64,000 nucleotides of DNA from Gordionus sp. m RMFG-2023 (taxonomy: Eukaryota; Nematomorpha; Gordioida; Chordodea; Parachordodidae): the NCBI RefSeq assembly GCF_954871325.1, contig NC_088778.1, positions 7,163,743 through 7,227,742 on the forward strand, in the 5' to 3' direction. The notes under the pieces were generated by a model that saw only the letters and a program-made list of their open reading frames with translations, was not told where the DNA came from and ran no database searches. Below are positions 10,836-24,721 of this stretch, in pieces. The translations under genes were made by a program, and so were the position numbers. How positions within the stretch are numbered: position 1 is the first letter of the stretch; each line of letters opens with the position of its first letter.

Positions 10836-12060
10836 TTCAATATAAATGAAATATGTTTTAATATTTTAGGAAGCATCTGAAACGAATTCTGAACATGTAT
10901 TTAACATAATCAAATATATAATATTCAATATATTCTTTGTACATCAAAAAAATGCTTGATTGTAAATTTGAACATAATGATTTCAATAGTTTCAATAAAT
11001 GTTTGAAATGACATAAGTTTTATGAAGGTTTTCGATACCCAATTTATAATAATGTTATAAATCGTTAACTCATTATGCCGATCATTGGGATATAAATTTA
11101 AATTGTTTAAATAATTCTATTGATCATTATTATATAAATATGTTAACTCTAGTAATGTAGAAATTAAATGTATAATTGCATTATAAAACATATGTAGAGA
11201 AAATATATGCATGATATATAGTATTTATTATTTATATATTATTTAGATATGTCTAATAATAATTATATATGTATGTAAAATATCGGGTGGTAATGCTTGA
11301 CTGCCTAACATTATTAGAATATAGAAACTACTATTATATTTGAATATCCGATTTTTATTATGGTTTTATTGTTATATCTATGAATGATCATGGTTGTATA
11401 AATAAATGAATGGTTATTAACTATTCTATGTGATATGTGAAATTATCCCATTTATTATGATAACCAATAACTCTCTGACTCGTCAATTAATTAGTTATCT
11501 TCAAATGTTTTAGTAAAATATTAAATGTTAGAAGATGTGATTAAAGAAAATCAAATTAGGTCTGATATGAAACATAATCAGGTTATTACAAATAATAAAG
11601 AAAATGATCAGTTTCTAGTACAATTCAAAGGGAAAAGAATAAAGGAAATTTAAAATTATATTTCTAAAACAAGTACAATAACAGGAAAATGAGAACAGGA
11701 CTTTAAAAAATATGAGTGAAAATTAGGTAACATTTTCATTAAAGTAAAAAAATATGATATTGAAAAAGGATTGGTAATAAAGAATATAAAAAATAATGAA
11801 TGAGATTCATTATTATTATATGAAAAAAATTTTTTTTTTAAATCAAAATTTAAATTTAAAAAATATATAAATTGGGAGAGAGAAACATGAACAAAGATAA
11901 TCAGCGCTAATATATATAATAATATTAAATTTATCATTAAAAATATATAAATACATACTATTTGCGAAAAATATTAATTGGAAAATTTCTTAGAGTGGAG
12001 TGAAAAAATTAAATAATGTATATGAAATGTGAACATGAACTGTAATATTAAAAAGCCTAA
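10836..12060. other. AT-rich stretch with an unassigned ORF remnant
   Basis: A 42-codon plus-strand ORF begins at 11526 (MLEDVIKENQIRSD). The same frame continues past stops to about 11930 with lysine-rich, protein-like text. Three of those stops are TGA. No family recognised; this could be a decayed gene or chance in AT-rich DNA. Confidence 0.25.
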
Positions 12061-12137
12061 ATAAATTAAAGCATCAAATAGTATACTATAATTAGGGTTG
12101 TGGCCTTAAAGCATCAAAATGGTATTATACTTATAAT

Positions 12138-12765
12138 AAGGGTTGTCAGATTCAAAATAAAGCGGGAGAGAAGAATTTATTCATAATTCAAAATATAAAA
12201 AAAATTTTACAATAAATTTTTGTCTTAATTGCTATTAAAATTAGATGCTCTACGTTTCTTTAAATCTATGTAATTTATATATGATTTAAATTAATGGAAT
12301 AAAAATATAAAAAAGAAATATTAAACTAAAAATTTTATTAACTAATCAATAAATAATTGACTGTTTTTGTATTTAAAAAATAATATTGAAATATGCAAAA
12401 TTTCTTCAAACTTCCAATATTATTGTATCTATTTGATTTTAAATATAAGATAAATATTTTACAATCATATAATGATCATTTTGAGAATTAGATCGTTTTA
12501 AAATTATAAGCTGTTTATTCCTTCTTTTCTAAAAATGAACAATAGAATAAAATAACCCTAAACAAGATGTCTTTTTAAATATGATAAAAAAAAAATAAAA
12601 AACTGGCCTTAAGTTTCTGATTAAAATAATTTTAAGAATTTTATATTTTAAATTTCTATAGAAAATACTCAATAAAACCTATACATATATTTTGATAAAA
12701 TCGGGAGAAAGCATAAATTAATATAAGCCAATCGGGAGTTTGCGTCAAAATCGTATCTGGCAATA
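12138..12765. mobile_element. Non-autonomous hAT-type MITE
   Basis: The flanks are an identical 8-base duplication CTTATAAT (12130-12137 and 12766-12773). Ends are imperfect inverted repeats: AAGGGTTGTCAGAT on the left and, read inward, TATTGCCAGAT on the right, close to the TAGGGTTGCCA class of hAT ends. Both subterminal zones carry GCGGGAG/CGGGAG words (12162, 12702, 12733), also seen in the hAT end at 32341-32380. There is no coding sequence. Just before the left end, about 50 bases including an AGGGTTGTGG half-end are duplicated (12067-12130). Confidence 0.7.
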
Positions 12766-12773
12766 CTTATAAT

Positions 12774-13435
12774 ATAATACAAGATATAAAAAATTGAATT
12801 TGCTGGAACATTATTCACGTATGATTCTTCTTATCGTATCCGATAAATAATAAATAATTTTTTTTTAAATTAATTAATGGGTAATGTAATAAATTGATTT
12901 TAAAAAGTTATATTCTAATAATGCAATATAAATGGTATAAAAAGGATATTTAAATTATCAAATAATATGATATCTTACTTCCTTTACTGAGACCTGCACG
13001 GAAATACTAGGTTGACATACAGGAAACAAATAACAACTTTACTACAAGAAATTTAAAGATTGGAAAGGTGGAGAAAGATTTGGAAACTTGAGAAGCATTT
13101 AACAAACAAGAAGATCTACTAATGGTTAAATTTATATGAATTTTATTTGTATATAAATATCATATATGATTTAGAATATGGTTATAAATAAAGTAATATG
13201 TGTGATACTTAAAACAGTTTTGAAGATATATCTGTTTAATTTTCATCAACTGTTTAATTTTCATTCGAAAATGTAATTGCTATATACCATACTTTCAATT
13301 CATATTTCAAACCTGAAAACCCAAATCCTGGAAGAATTCTAAGAAAATAATCCTTCGAAAGTTGTTTTCTCACAATAGTTTAAATAATTGAAAAATAACA
13401 TGTGTTTTTTACTCTATAGGGTTCGTAACAAATCG
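12774..13435. other. Upstream region of the Cys glutathione peroxidase
   Basis: AT-rich with no clear gene. A pyrimidine tract ending CTCTATAG at about 13419 looks like a 3' splice site just before the chosen start, so a non-coding or short first exon may lie in this stretch. Confidence 0.35.
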
Positions 13436-14171
13436 ATGGAAATTTTAAAAAAGGTTTTGCCTATTAATTTAATGAGATCTGATATGTCTACTACTAATGT
13501 CGATGAACCAAAAAATATTTATGACTTTAAAGTTAAAACAATAGATGGGGAAGAGATTAAACTTGATAAATACAAGTAAAATACCAATATTTATTTATAA
13601 AATAATATATTAATAAAGAGATAAAGTATTAATTATATCGAATGTGGCATCACAATGCGGTTTTACTAATTCTAATTATAAACAATTTCAGGAATTATAT
13701 AATAAATATGCTGATAAGGGATTTAGTATTTTAGCTTTTCCATGTAACCAATTTGCACGACAAGTAAATTATTATTTTGAATATTTTATTTATTTAACTT
13801 ATTAAGGAACCTGCAACAGAATGCCAGATTAAGGATTTTTCCAAAAAATATGATGTAACATTTGATATGTTTTCAAAAATAGATGTAAATGGTTCAAATA
13901 CAGAGCCATTATTTCAATATTTGAAAAAAGCTCAGAATGGTCTTTTATTTGAGTAATTTTTATTTTATAAAATTTTAAAAACACATACACAATCTAGTGC
14001 CATTAAATGGAATTTTACAAAATTTTTAATTAATAAGGAAGGTGTTCCTGTTAAAAGATATGCTCCAAATGTGGAACCACTAGTAATTTATCATTAATTA
14101 ATTTCTCTGATCTTTAAATAAATTATTAGTCAATAGAAAAGGATATAGTGGAATTATTGGAGGCAAAATGA
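13436..14171 (+). CDS. Cysteine glutathione peroxidase (GPX4/PHGPx type), 5 exons
   Basis: Thiol-dependent peroxidase. Exons 13436-13575, 13619-13763, 13807-13952, 13998-14082 and 14130-14171 join in phase 2,0,2,0 and give 185 residues. Motifs are [55 protein letters not shown] and [12 protein letters not shown]. The peroxidatic residue is Cys60 (TGC at 13656-13658); Gln and the Trp-Asn of KWNF complete the tetrad. The intron positions and the lengths of exons 2 (145) and 4 (85) equal those of the selenocysteine paralogue at 713, so the two arose by duplication. It has a longer N-terminus, [15 protein letters not shown], which could be an organelle-targeting extension. An in-frame ATG at 13400 is possible, but a 3' splice site between argues for 13436. 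I see no SECIS after the stop. Confidence 0.9.
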
Positions 14172-14990
14172 AGTATTTAAATAAATCCTGCCTACTCTTA
14201 ATTCATATGTTCAAAAAAAATATATTTATTTTAATAAATATTGCTTATGTAATAATGTGATAGCATAATTTTGTGATTAAAAACAAACTTCAATATATGT
14301 TTTATTGTTTATAGCTTTTTATTATGATAATATATTTTTATATTATTTTGTAATAAACATGAATTTGATGTATTATCAACTTAAAAAATTAATAATTCAA
14401 AATATTTTTTTAGACCTATATTTTAAGTCACAAGTACCTATTTTAGCTTATTAATTATCTTGAAATGCTCCTTTTCCTACAAACTGTATTGGTATGGTTA
14501 ATAAAATTATGGCTCGGGGGTGGCATATAATTATATTTGAAATGGAATATATGCATTTGAGGAAATTATCTCAAATTAGTTAAAATACACCTCCCCCCCC
14601 CTCAAAAAATTTAAAAAAATTATATACAGATGTTATTTTTTTTTATGGGGGGGGGGGGTGGGGGAATAGACTTCTTATTTTATTTGTTCATTATTTTTAA
14701 AAAAATTAAAAAGTTTTTGCCCTTTGGACATTTTGATATGAATTTTATATCAAATTTAAACAATTTCTAAAATTTTACCCTCAAAAATAAATTATTAGTA
14801 AGTCAATAGCTGTTAAATGATTTGGTCATTGAAAAAATATCTATTCATTTGACGACTTTTATGAAGTTGTATCATTAAAATATATTTGAAACAAAGTAGC
14901 AAAAAGCCTTTATTTTATTAAAAGTAGTATAATATTATTTCCTACTAATGAAAACGAATAATTAGTATATAAAATTATTCGATTGGAATA
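14172..14990. other. 3' flank with homopolymer C and G tracts
   Basis: AATAAA occurs at 14352-14357. At about 14590-14665 a run of C (CTCCCCCCCCCC) is followed about 50 bases later by a run of G, so the two can pair. Nothing coding seen. Confidence 0.45.
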
Positions 14991-14991
14991 A

Positions 14992-15213
14992 GAATAATAT
15001 TATGAATATGAATAATATTATGAATATGAATAATATTATGAATATGAATAATATTATGAATATGAATAATATTATGAATATGAATAATATTATGAATATG
15101 AATAATATTATGAATATGAATAATATTATGAATATGAATAATATTATGAATATGAATAATATTATGAATATGAATAATATTATGAATATGAATAATATTA
15201 TGAATATGAATAA
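14992..15213 (+). repeat. Perfect 18-base tandem array, about 12 copies
   Basis: The unit AATATTATGAATATGAAT repeats about twelve times with no visible variation. It opens an ORF of repeated MNMNNI (15002-15247), which is a by-product of the array. The array sits inside an ATTCGAATAAT-type repeat (14950-15340). Its uniformity suggests recent expansion. Confidence 0.9.
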
Positions 15214-15388
15214 TTCTAATATTAAAATAATTGGTATTAGAATCTAAAAATTCTAATATTCGATGGATATTTCATTTTATTAGATTAATTTATTTTATTC
15301 GAATCGAAATATTCATTTTTATTTGAATTATTCAATATTTTTTAATGTTTTTAATAATAATTAATCAGTTACCATTTATATTGAAAAC

Positions 15389-15613
15389 TTGTTAACACGT
15401 GATGAGATGCACCATTTGTTCTTGCGAAAACCTTTCGCAGTTATAACTAATTTGGTGTCTAAAAATTACCTAGCTTTTAAAGATAAAACAATTATAAAAA
15501 CTAGAAATTTGATTAGCATTTTATATCAATTATATATACATTTCAAAATTTATCAATCGTTTTTAACATTAGATTTTTACAATAAATTATGTTTAAAATT
15601 AAACGCACAATAA
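15389..15613 (+). CDS. Small hypothetical ORF
   Basis: A 74-codon ORF (MLTRDEMHHLFLRKPF...) between a satellite array and a fossil element. No family recognised. It may be a transposon remnant or chance; no splice partners are evident. Confidence 0.2.
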   Translation: MLTRDEMHHLFLRKPFAVITNLVSKNYLAFKDKTIIKTRNLISILYQLYIHFKIYQSFLTLDFYNKLCLKLNAQ

Positions 15614-15891
15614 AAAAATATTACAATCCAAACATTTTTGGTTATACACCAAAATATTTTTGATTATATTCCAAAATATAGAAAATGTTTTTTATCTAAA
15701 AAAATATAAAAAAGATTTGTTGGTCAAAATATAGAAAGTTTCAAAAAAATAATTTTTTAAAATAATATTTGGCCAAAATACAGAAAATGTAAAAAAAATA
15801 ATAGAAAACGCAAAAAAAAAATTTTTTTGATAAAAATTTTCAGTTTTTGAGTAAACATTGTAATTGGATAATTGAGCATTTGCAAGGCCGT

Positions 15892-15985
15892 CCGCCTATA
15901 AATAGGTAGGCGTTAGGTTAATAATTTACTTTTTTAATTAATTTAAATAAACCTAACCCCATGGAATACCCCTAAAAATTTTGTA
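15892..15985 (+). repeat. Left direct repeat of the fossil retroelement
   Basis: Matches 19069-19163 by eye at about 85 percent, starting CGCCTATAAATA. The shared block includes AATTTAAATAAACCTAA and CCCTAAAAATTT. The bases outside the pair do not match. Confidence 0.7.
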
Positions 15986-18279
15986 AGTTACATCCTGTTG
16001 ATAAATCCAAGCTATCTATATCGGAAAATGCGATAAAGGGTGATAATGAGATGGTCAAATTCTCGGTGAACTATAGTTTGAGGCAGACCAACAACGGTGG
16101 CCAATATCAACACCAAGCTTGAAACAACCAATTGGTGGAGTTAATGACGATATTGTCAAACTAAAGGGATTTCAAGATGCCACAACTGGGAGATAAGCCA
16201 AGAATCGAAGACACAAGCAGTCAAATTCAAGACGATAATCTTATATTACTATCCTATTTCTAATGAATAAACCGGAAATTCTTCTAGTGAACCTCACTCA
16301 AGACTCGACGGAATTCTTATTATCAGACCCTAAATATCATAGCCGAAGCAAATAAGGCTAAGCTCATTAAATGAGAGAAGCACTTCGCCAACGCCATATG
16401 TCTAGCGGAGAGGTCGTCTGGATTTCAATTCAAAGATCTAGATGTTTACGATAGTCGTTAAAGATTGCAATCAAGGAAATGAAGAGCAAATCGTCAATTG
16501 AGGGATGTCGCAGCCAAGGTATAAAATTATGCAAAATCCTATGCATGGGATGGGAAAAAATAAAATACGAATCGCAGAATAATCTTAACAAGTTCGTTAT
16601 AGGTCTCCCGCCGATGCCGAGTAACATTCCCTTTCGACCAAGTACAGCCTCCGGAGGTGTTCGCAAGGCTGGGCCCGCAGCAGGGAGAGACAAGTCGGGG
16701 AACCAGCGTATATATATTCCAATAGGACCCCCCCCCCGTCTGCGCCAACGGTCGACAATACAACGATTGGACGTTTCCATAGGCTGCTTAGGCTAATGGG
16801 CATTGATACTACTGACAGTATGAAAATCAACCTGCAAGCAAGATTGGACCTCTCTTTGGCTACCCTAAGGCCACATCCAATGCAGTCACCTTTGACGTTT
16901 AAAGTGGCACTGAGGAGATTCTGCCTTAAGTTCGACAACCAAACGATTGCGGACCACGGAGGTTACCTTAGGAACAGGTTCATTAGACTAGCGGCAAAAT
17001 ACATACCTCAAGTCAACCAACTAGTGGAAGGAGTAGTAATCATACAAACAGACACCACCTTCTGCTCCCCTTTTTTCCTCATACTGAAGCAGGACGGATT
17101 CCTGAGGGTCATTTCGATTTCTCCAACGAGTCGAAGAACTTCATAAAATATCCCTTTACTCTCAAAACCACCCCAATGATAGCGCCAATGCTATTTGGGG
17201 CAAGAAGTACAACCAAGATTGACCTGAAATTCGTTTTTTATTCAATCCCGCTGGCTCGGTGCAGAAGACGTTTTTTTGAATTCGTGACAGCTTAAGCAAG
17301 ATTTCGATACAAAACGTTACCGCTCGGGGTAGGATTCTCTCTCTATGCACTCCAGAATATTGTACTGGATCTGTGCGCGAAATCGGTCAAGAAGGCGAAT
17401 TACTCTGTCTATCTTGAAGACGTGATCATCTTTCACGCTGATGACCACGTTTTATTTCAGGACACGATCGCTTTCCTCGACATGGCCACAGCATGGGGTC
17501 TCACGGTCAACATATCGATAACCAACCCAACGGGGCGAAAATATGATACCTGGGGATCAATATCGACTTTGAGGCAAAGACGGCAGAACGACAAGGACAA
17601 TAAGACCAGACTGAAGTTCTGCCAACATATCCTATACAAGCACACATTGTAGACCATGTCGATCGAACGAGATATTGCGTTGGAAGTGCTAGACATCCTG
17701 AATCACTACATATTTTATGAATCACTACATATTTCATCATGGGTTATCGAGAGTCTTCACCCCGTACTACCACACAATGCTCAACACGGAGGAGGCACCC
17801 CCGATTGACTACATCAAGGCATATCCTAAAAACGCGGCAATAGCAGTACTAATGAAGCCCTTCCCGTTCATATTTCCAGTGAACGTAATACACACGTGGA
17901 TGCCTCCTCAACCAATTTAGAAATCGCAGAGAGGTTAGAAGAAAAATACTCCTTCACGTTCGAGGAACCAAACATGCGTTGGAGATCCCAGAACTACTCA
18001 CCTCGTATATAAATTAAAATGAACTATTAGCAATATGGGTTAGATGCAAGTATGGACTCATCAAATACGACACTGTCCCTTCTTGGTCACCGATAGCCAA
18101 GTGGCTTACACGATAATAAAGAAGGGAGGATCGAGGCCCCCAGCATGTGAGCACCTATTAACAAGGATAATGGTATCGATCGGCTTCCATAAATTCATCC
18201 ACCTCGCAAAGAACTTCACGTGGATAGCTTCGAAAGATAACCTTGCTGTAGTGTTATTAAACGACTCGTTTTGAGCCAA

Positions 18280-18440
18280 TTTTAAAAACGACTAACTCAA
18301 TATTTCACCCAGAAAAATATTACGCAAGCCTGAAGATTTTTCTCATAGAAGGAACAAAGGTCTAAGGCATATATTATCGAAATCTCGAGGCTTAGGCAAT
18401 ATTTTTCTGGCTAAAATATTAAGTTAGCCGTGTTAAAAAA
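18280..18440. mobile_element. Small palindromic MITE inside the fossil retroelement
   Basis: The two halves are imperfect inverted repeats. The left TTTTAAAAACGACTAACTCA pairs with the right end, which reads inward TTTTTTAACACGGCTAACTT. AGAAAAATATT and GCAAGCCT/CTAAGCCT follow on both sides. Related copies lie at 56558-56694 and, left half only, at 24430-24545. It is younger than its host element. Confidence 0.7.
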
Positions 18441-19068
18441 TTTGCTCTAAATGAGCAGCTTAACAACATTACTGCTGACCAGCTGAGCAGAGAGTGGATG
18501 ATCATGAATAGGCTCACAACATCTTACACGATGTCAATGTGGAGGGACTGCCCCCGATCAATCAAACCTTACCATGGATCAAGGACTCTACCCCGATTAG
18601 AGTAGCTGACGAAACTGACGACCTGGAAGTCGCAAATACGGAAGAATTGGGGGTTGATTTCGACCCACCAATATTCGACGAAACACTCAACCTCACGGTA
18701 CAAAACAACACGATAATATCGGAGGATGTTAGCCAACTATGTACAGCCGGTCGGCCCCGAGGAACGTGCCCTTCCTCCTCCACAATAGCATTAATATTAT
18801 AGGTCAGTTGGCCACATTTTTTTATACAACATATTATGCACACAATTTATTATTCATTATACGCCTTCGTAAATAAAATGTTTTATGCATAAATATTTAA
18901 TAGCGCTTAGGGCTGATAAACTTCTCCAGCCACGGTCGATAGACCCAAAGTGCCCCCCCCCCGGTGTAGCTGATAGGCCTACGAAACCGGGTATGCATAA
19001 TACAATATAATAAAATAAGCCGGAAAAATTATTAAGGGGACCCCCTGCAGAGACAGAAATAAAATCCT

Positions 19069-19163
19069 TCGCCTATAAATAAGTAGGCGTTAAATTTACT
19101 TTTTTACCAAATTAATTTAAATAAACCTAAAGCATTGCTCACAGGGAACCCTAAAAATTTGCC
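19069..19163 (+). repeat. Right direct repeat of the fossil retroelement
   Basis: Partner of 15892-15985. It is followed by about 100 bases of non-matching sequence with a G run at 19308-19317; the C run at 18953-18962 is its complement. This would suit the split-repeat layout of Ngaro-type elements but does not prove it. Confidence 0.65.
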
Positions 19164-19264
19164 GGCCATTATAGCCATGATGATCATATCAAATGTATAA
19201 CGCCATATTGTTGTTAATCTTTGTATCGAAATTGTAGATATATAATAAGAAATAAAAACAAAAA

Positions 19265-20465
19265 CGGCCCGTTGTGGCCTCGGGGTCTTCTAGTACCTTT
19301 TGGTAGTGGGGGGGGGGCGTGTGTTAAATAGTTTTTTTCCCGATATTGGAACAAAATATAAATGTTTTAATGATTTATATAATCAAATTTAGCCGCCATT
19401 GGAGAATAAAGATTTTTAAATAACATTCATTTACCTTGAGGAATCTAGCGATGTGAATCAAAGTAAGGAAGATAGAGATGAAGATGAATGTTTTATAATA
19501 GATAATCTTAGGGATAGACAGTTATAATAATAGGTTTTTCCAGGAAAATTAGTTTTGAAATATATCATATATTAGACTTTATATATAATTTACATTTTAA
19601 ATTTACAATATTCATAATTTGTTAATATAAAAAACTAGCCCTTCGCAACACGTTAAGATATCCGGGGTTCAGAAAAAGATAAAACAATTTCTAAAGAAAT
19701 GAAATACACCTTTCTTATTTACATAATAAATATGAAAAATCATTATAAAAAATCAAAATTCAATAAAGATAATGAACTCGGAAAATTAAATAAAAGAATT
19801 TGGAGACAGTCTTTTTACTTAACAAAATCAATCCCTCAAATATATTAGCTTTCAGTTTTTTTAAAAAAACCTTAGAAATTCAGAAAAGATAATATCTCAG
19901 AAGATTTGTCAAGATTAAATTTATATTGTATAAACTATGTATGAGAGCCCAATAAGAAATTGCTAAATTATTTTTTTTTATTACATTAGATAAAGGTCAC
20001 ATTTAAGCTAACTCTGTTAACATTAAAGGATTTGTGACAAATGTTTAGCTAAAAAATATATTAGCTTCAAGGGATCGAATTTCAAAATTAGAGGAAAATA
20101 ATTTTGCGATTATTGTCTTGGAAATAAATGTTTTACGAAAATCAATTTCACATAATTTTTTCGGTAATGTTACTTCGCTTTAGAAATCTTTATCTAAACA
20201 TTCGTGATAAGTTTTAATATAAAGTATCGTTAAGGGTTAGTAAAAAAATACGAAGTTCGCAGTTAGAACCTACTCTGGAAATAATTTCGGGAAATTATTA
20301 GATGGGTTTCTTTAATTTCTAAATTTGTCTCAGATTCTGGGGTTGCTGGTTCAAATTTTGGTTTATGTATTGGATTTGTTCATAAGATTTTTCTCAACAA
20401 TCAATTTTTTTTAGCAATATTGCGTTTCAGATATCTTTTCATCGTAAGCATTTATTAAAAAATTT
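19265..20465. other. Gene-free AT-rich stretch
   Basis: Contains a G run (19308-19317) and, at about 19435-19530, an acidic reading stretch (EESSDVNQSKEDRDEDE) that might be a relic of a transposase N-terminus. No supported gene. Confidence 0.3.
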
Positions 20466-20475
20466 ATTTGTTAAA

Positions 20476-20893
20476 ATGAAAAATTTACTAAAAACTTTAT
20501 TTGGGAATTGTAGTAAAGATAAAGGGGAAGTTGACCATATAAACGAAGAAGGTAATATAAATATTATAGATATATTTAATATGTATTTTATTAGTCAAAA
20601 AAAAAGGAGAAACAAAAAAGTTCTTTAGCAAATTTGTAAAAAAATCTATTGTAGAAGACGAGGAATGTGAAAGAGCTCAACATGAGGGTAAAATAATTAT
20701 TAGAGAAACGTTCATGATTGATTTTATTAGTTAAAAAAAAGGATAAAAAAGGTAATAAATTAGTGAATTGGTTTAGAAAAAAATTCAACAAGAGGAGAAT
20801 GGAGAAGAAAACGGTTCCAATTGATAATTTGGATATTGGGAAGGATAGCGAAAGTAGTGAAAATCTAAGATATAGCCCTCTGGCTTCCAAGTA
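20476..20893 (+). pseudogene. Basic ORF cassette upstream of the kinase (copy A)
   Basis: An ATG at 20476 opens MKNLLKTLFGNCSKDKGE, followed by a unit GNINIIDIFNMYFIS-QKK. After a frame change a second unit reads GKIIIRETFMIDFIS, then a lysine/arginine-rich stretch and SSENLRYSPLASK. The unit, a short hydrophobic block with an FIS ending and then a basic run, recurs at 27890-28050, 34490-34960, 37060-37490 (minus strand) and 41045-41130. No known family. It could be the decayed 5' end of the kinase gene or an independent repeat gene. Confidence 0.4.
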
Positions 20894-22082
20894 AATTTGG
20901 GTTATATTAACCATTAGGATAGTTTTTAATGGTGCCAAAAAAAGCGATAAAATATGTTGGGAACGAATAATAAAAACCATAATTTTATTCGTTTAATTTT
21001 GGAAAATTAAATAATTTAAAATATTTTTCAATGAGTGTAAAAATGAACTTTGAAATAATGGAAAAAGTATTATAAATTAAGGATATTTTGAATACTTAGG
21101 GATAATTTCTAGTAATATACTAATAATTCGATCCAATCTCTATTATTATTGGTATTCGATTGGAATATTCAAAAATAGGATATTCGTATATTAGTAATAT
21201 CAATAATCGAATCGCATATGGGATAAGAAATAATTTATTAGAGGTATAATGTCAATTTAATCTTAATTTGATGGGCTAAAAAGAGGAAGAAAGATAAATT
21301 AAGAGAGAAAAAATAAAAAATGAAAACAATTCTGCTTAGAGATTGCTAATTTGGAATTTAGAATAAAATATTTAATGCTTTATAAAATGATAATTATTTT
21401 AATTATTATTCGAAATATAGTGAACTTGCAAATACCAATGAGTCCAAAGTTAATTTATCCAGGACTCCTAATGATAAAGGTAATTTCCTAGAATATTTGA
21501 TTCAATTACAATATATTTATCTCTTCTATTCTTTCATAAAATATATATCATATGTAGCTTGAATAAATTTTGTACCAGAAAGTTTAAAAAAAGTATTAAA
21601 CTTCCTATACTTTTTTTAAACGATTTAGATTTCGTAGATTATCATTGGGAATTTTATCAAAGTCTTATATTTCATTTAGAATCTATTAAAATTTCTGGAT
21701 GAAAAAAAAATTTACTTTCATAATTATTTCCTATATATAGTTCTAATAATTTTTGTACTTTTGAAGTTAAAGAATTTATTTCGTAGAATCATTTGTCAGT
21801 ATTCCCCCTGCCTTTTTATACTAGATTTTTTGCAAATTAATAGCGAATTTTATCAAGGTCGATATTTCATTTATAATATATAAACATTATTATATTTTCC
21901 GCATTAAAAATTTCCATTTTTATTCTATATCCAAAGGGTCGATTAACAATAAACCGCGCAGTGAATTTAGCGGCCTCGAATTTTGGGAATTGGAAAAAAG
22001 TTTGATATATTATTTTATTTCTCCAATATTTTACCATCAAGGTTTTGTAATTTAATATACGAGCTCTTTTTTATTTATAAAG

Positions 22083-24245
<2,163 letters not shown>

Positions 24246-24429
24246 CTTAATTTATTTATTACCATAATCAATAAATATTAGAAAAATATTGTTATTTTCT
24301 CGTTGAATTTATGCGTATTTTTTTATAGGTTTTAAACAAAATATGGTAAATTTTTTATAAATCAAGGAAGGAATCATGATTCTATAGCTGTTTTTTTATT
24401 ATAAAATAATATGCTCAAATTTGACTAGT

Positions 24430-24545
24430 ATTTTTAAAAATGGCCCTATTTAGATTTTAGCCGAAATAACATTATGCAAGCTTGAGATTTTGTTCAAAAG
24501 TGGAAGAAGGAGTTGAATTTTTGTTTTCAAAATTTTAAGATACAT
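24430..24545 (+). mobile_element. Partial MITE related to 18280-18440
   Basis: The left half follows the order of the 18280 element: TTTTTAAAAATGGCC, TTTAGATTTTAGCCGAA, TTATGCAAGCTTGAGATTTT. The right half is not recognisable. Confidence 0.45.
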
Positions 24546-24721
24546 AATATTATTTTAATCGACCGTCGGGCCCGTTTGACTATATTAATTTTGAGAATTT
24601 TGTAAAATCCGCAAAAAATATAAATTTATAAAATAAATTTACATACAAAAAAAATAAATAATAAAGTTTTTTATTATATCTTAATAAAATGTGCTGATTG
24701 TGATAATGAAAATAATATATA

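Larger units (their letters stand above)
15892..19163 (+). mobile_element. Fossil DIRS/Ngaro- or LTR-type retroelement, broken
   Basis: A block of clearly higher GC than its surroundings. It is bounded by direct repeats of about 95 bases (15892-15985 and 19069-19163), each opening with GCCTATAAATA, a TATA-like word inside the small palindrome CGCCTA...TAGGCG. Inside, in order, are a gag-like basic/proline-rich stretch (about 16480-16790), a reverse transcriptase palm with the LxDD-type catalytic box (about 16970-17540) and an RNase-H-like stretch (about 18000-18270), then a short acidic ORF (18539-18802). The RNase-H text, with its KGGSR-type motif, points to DIRS/Ngaro; an LTR group is the alternative. 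No tyrosine recombinase was recognised. Many breaks (more than five); old by eye. A small MITE has inserted at 18280-18440. Confidence 0.6.

Noticed and set aside
14172-14360. SECIS relic after the Cys peroxidase
   Set aside because: ATGA words occur, but none is followed by a helix of 9-11 pairs and a 3' GA at the required spacing.
15002-15247. ORF of repeated MNMNNI
   Set aside because: It is the translation of a perfect 18-base tandem array and starts and stops with the array; no gene context.
16430-16938. Minus-strand ORFs over the fossil retroelement
   Set aside because: Shadows of the element's plus-strand coding text in a higher-GC block.
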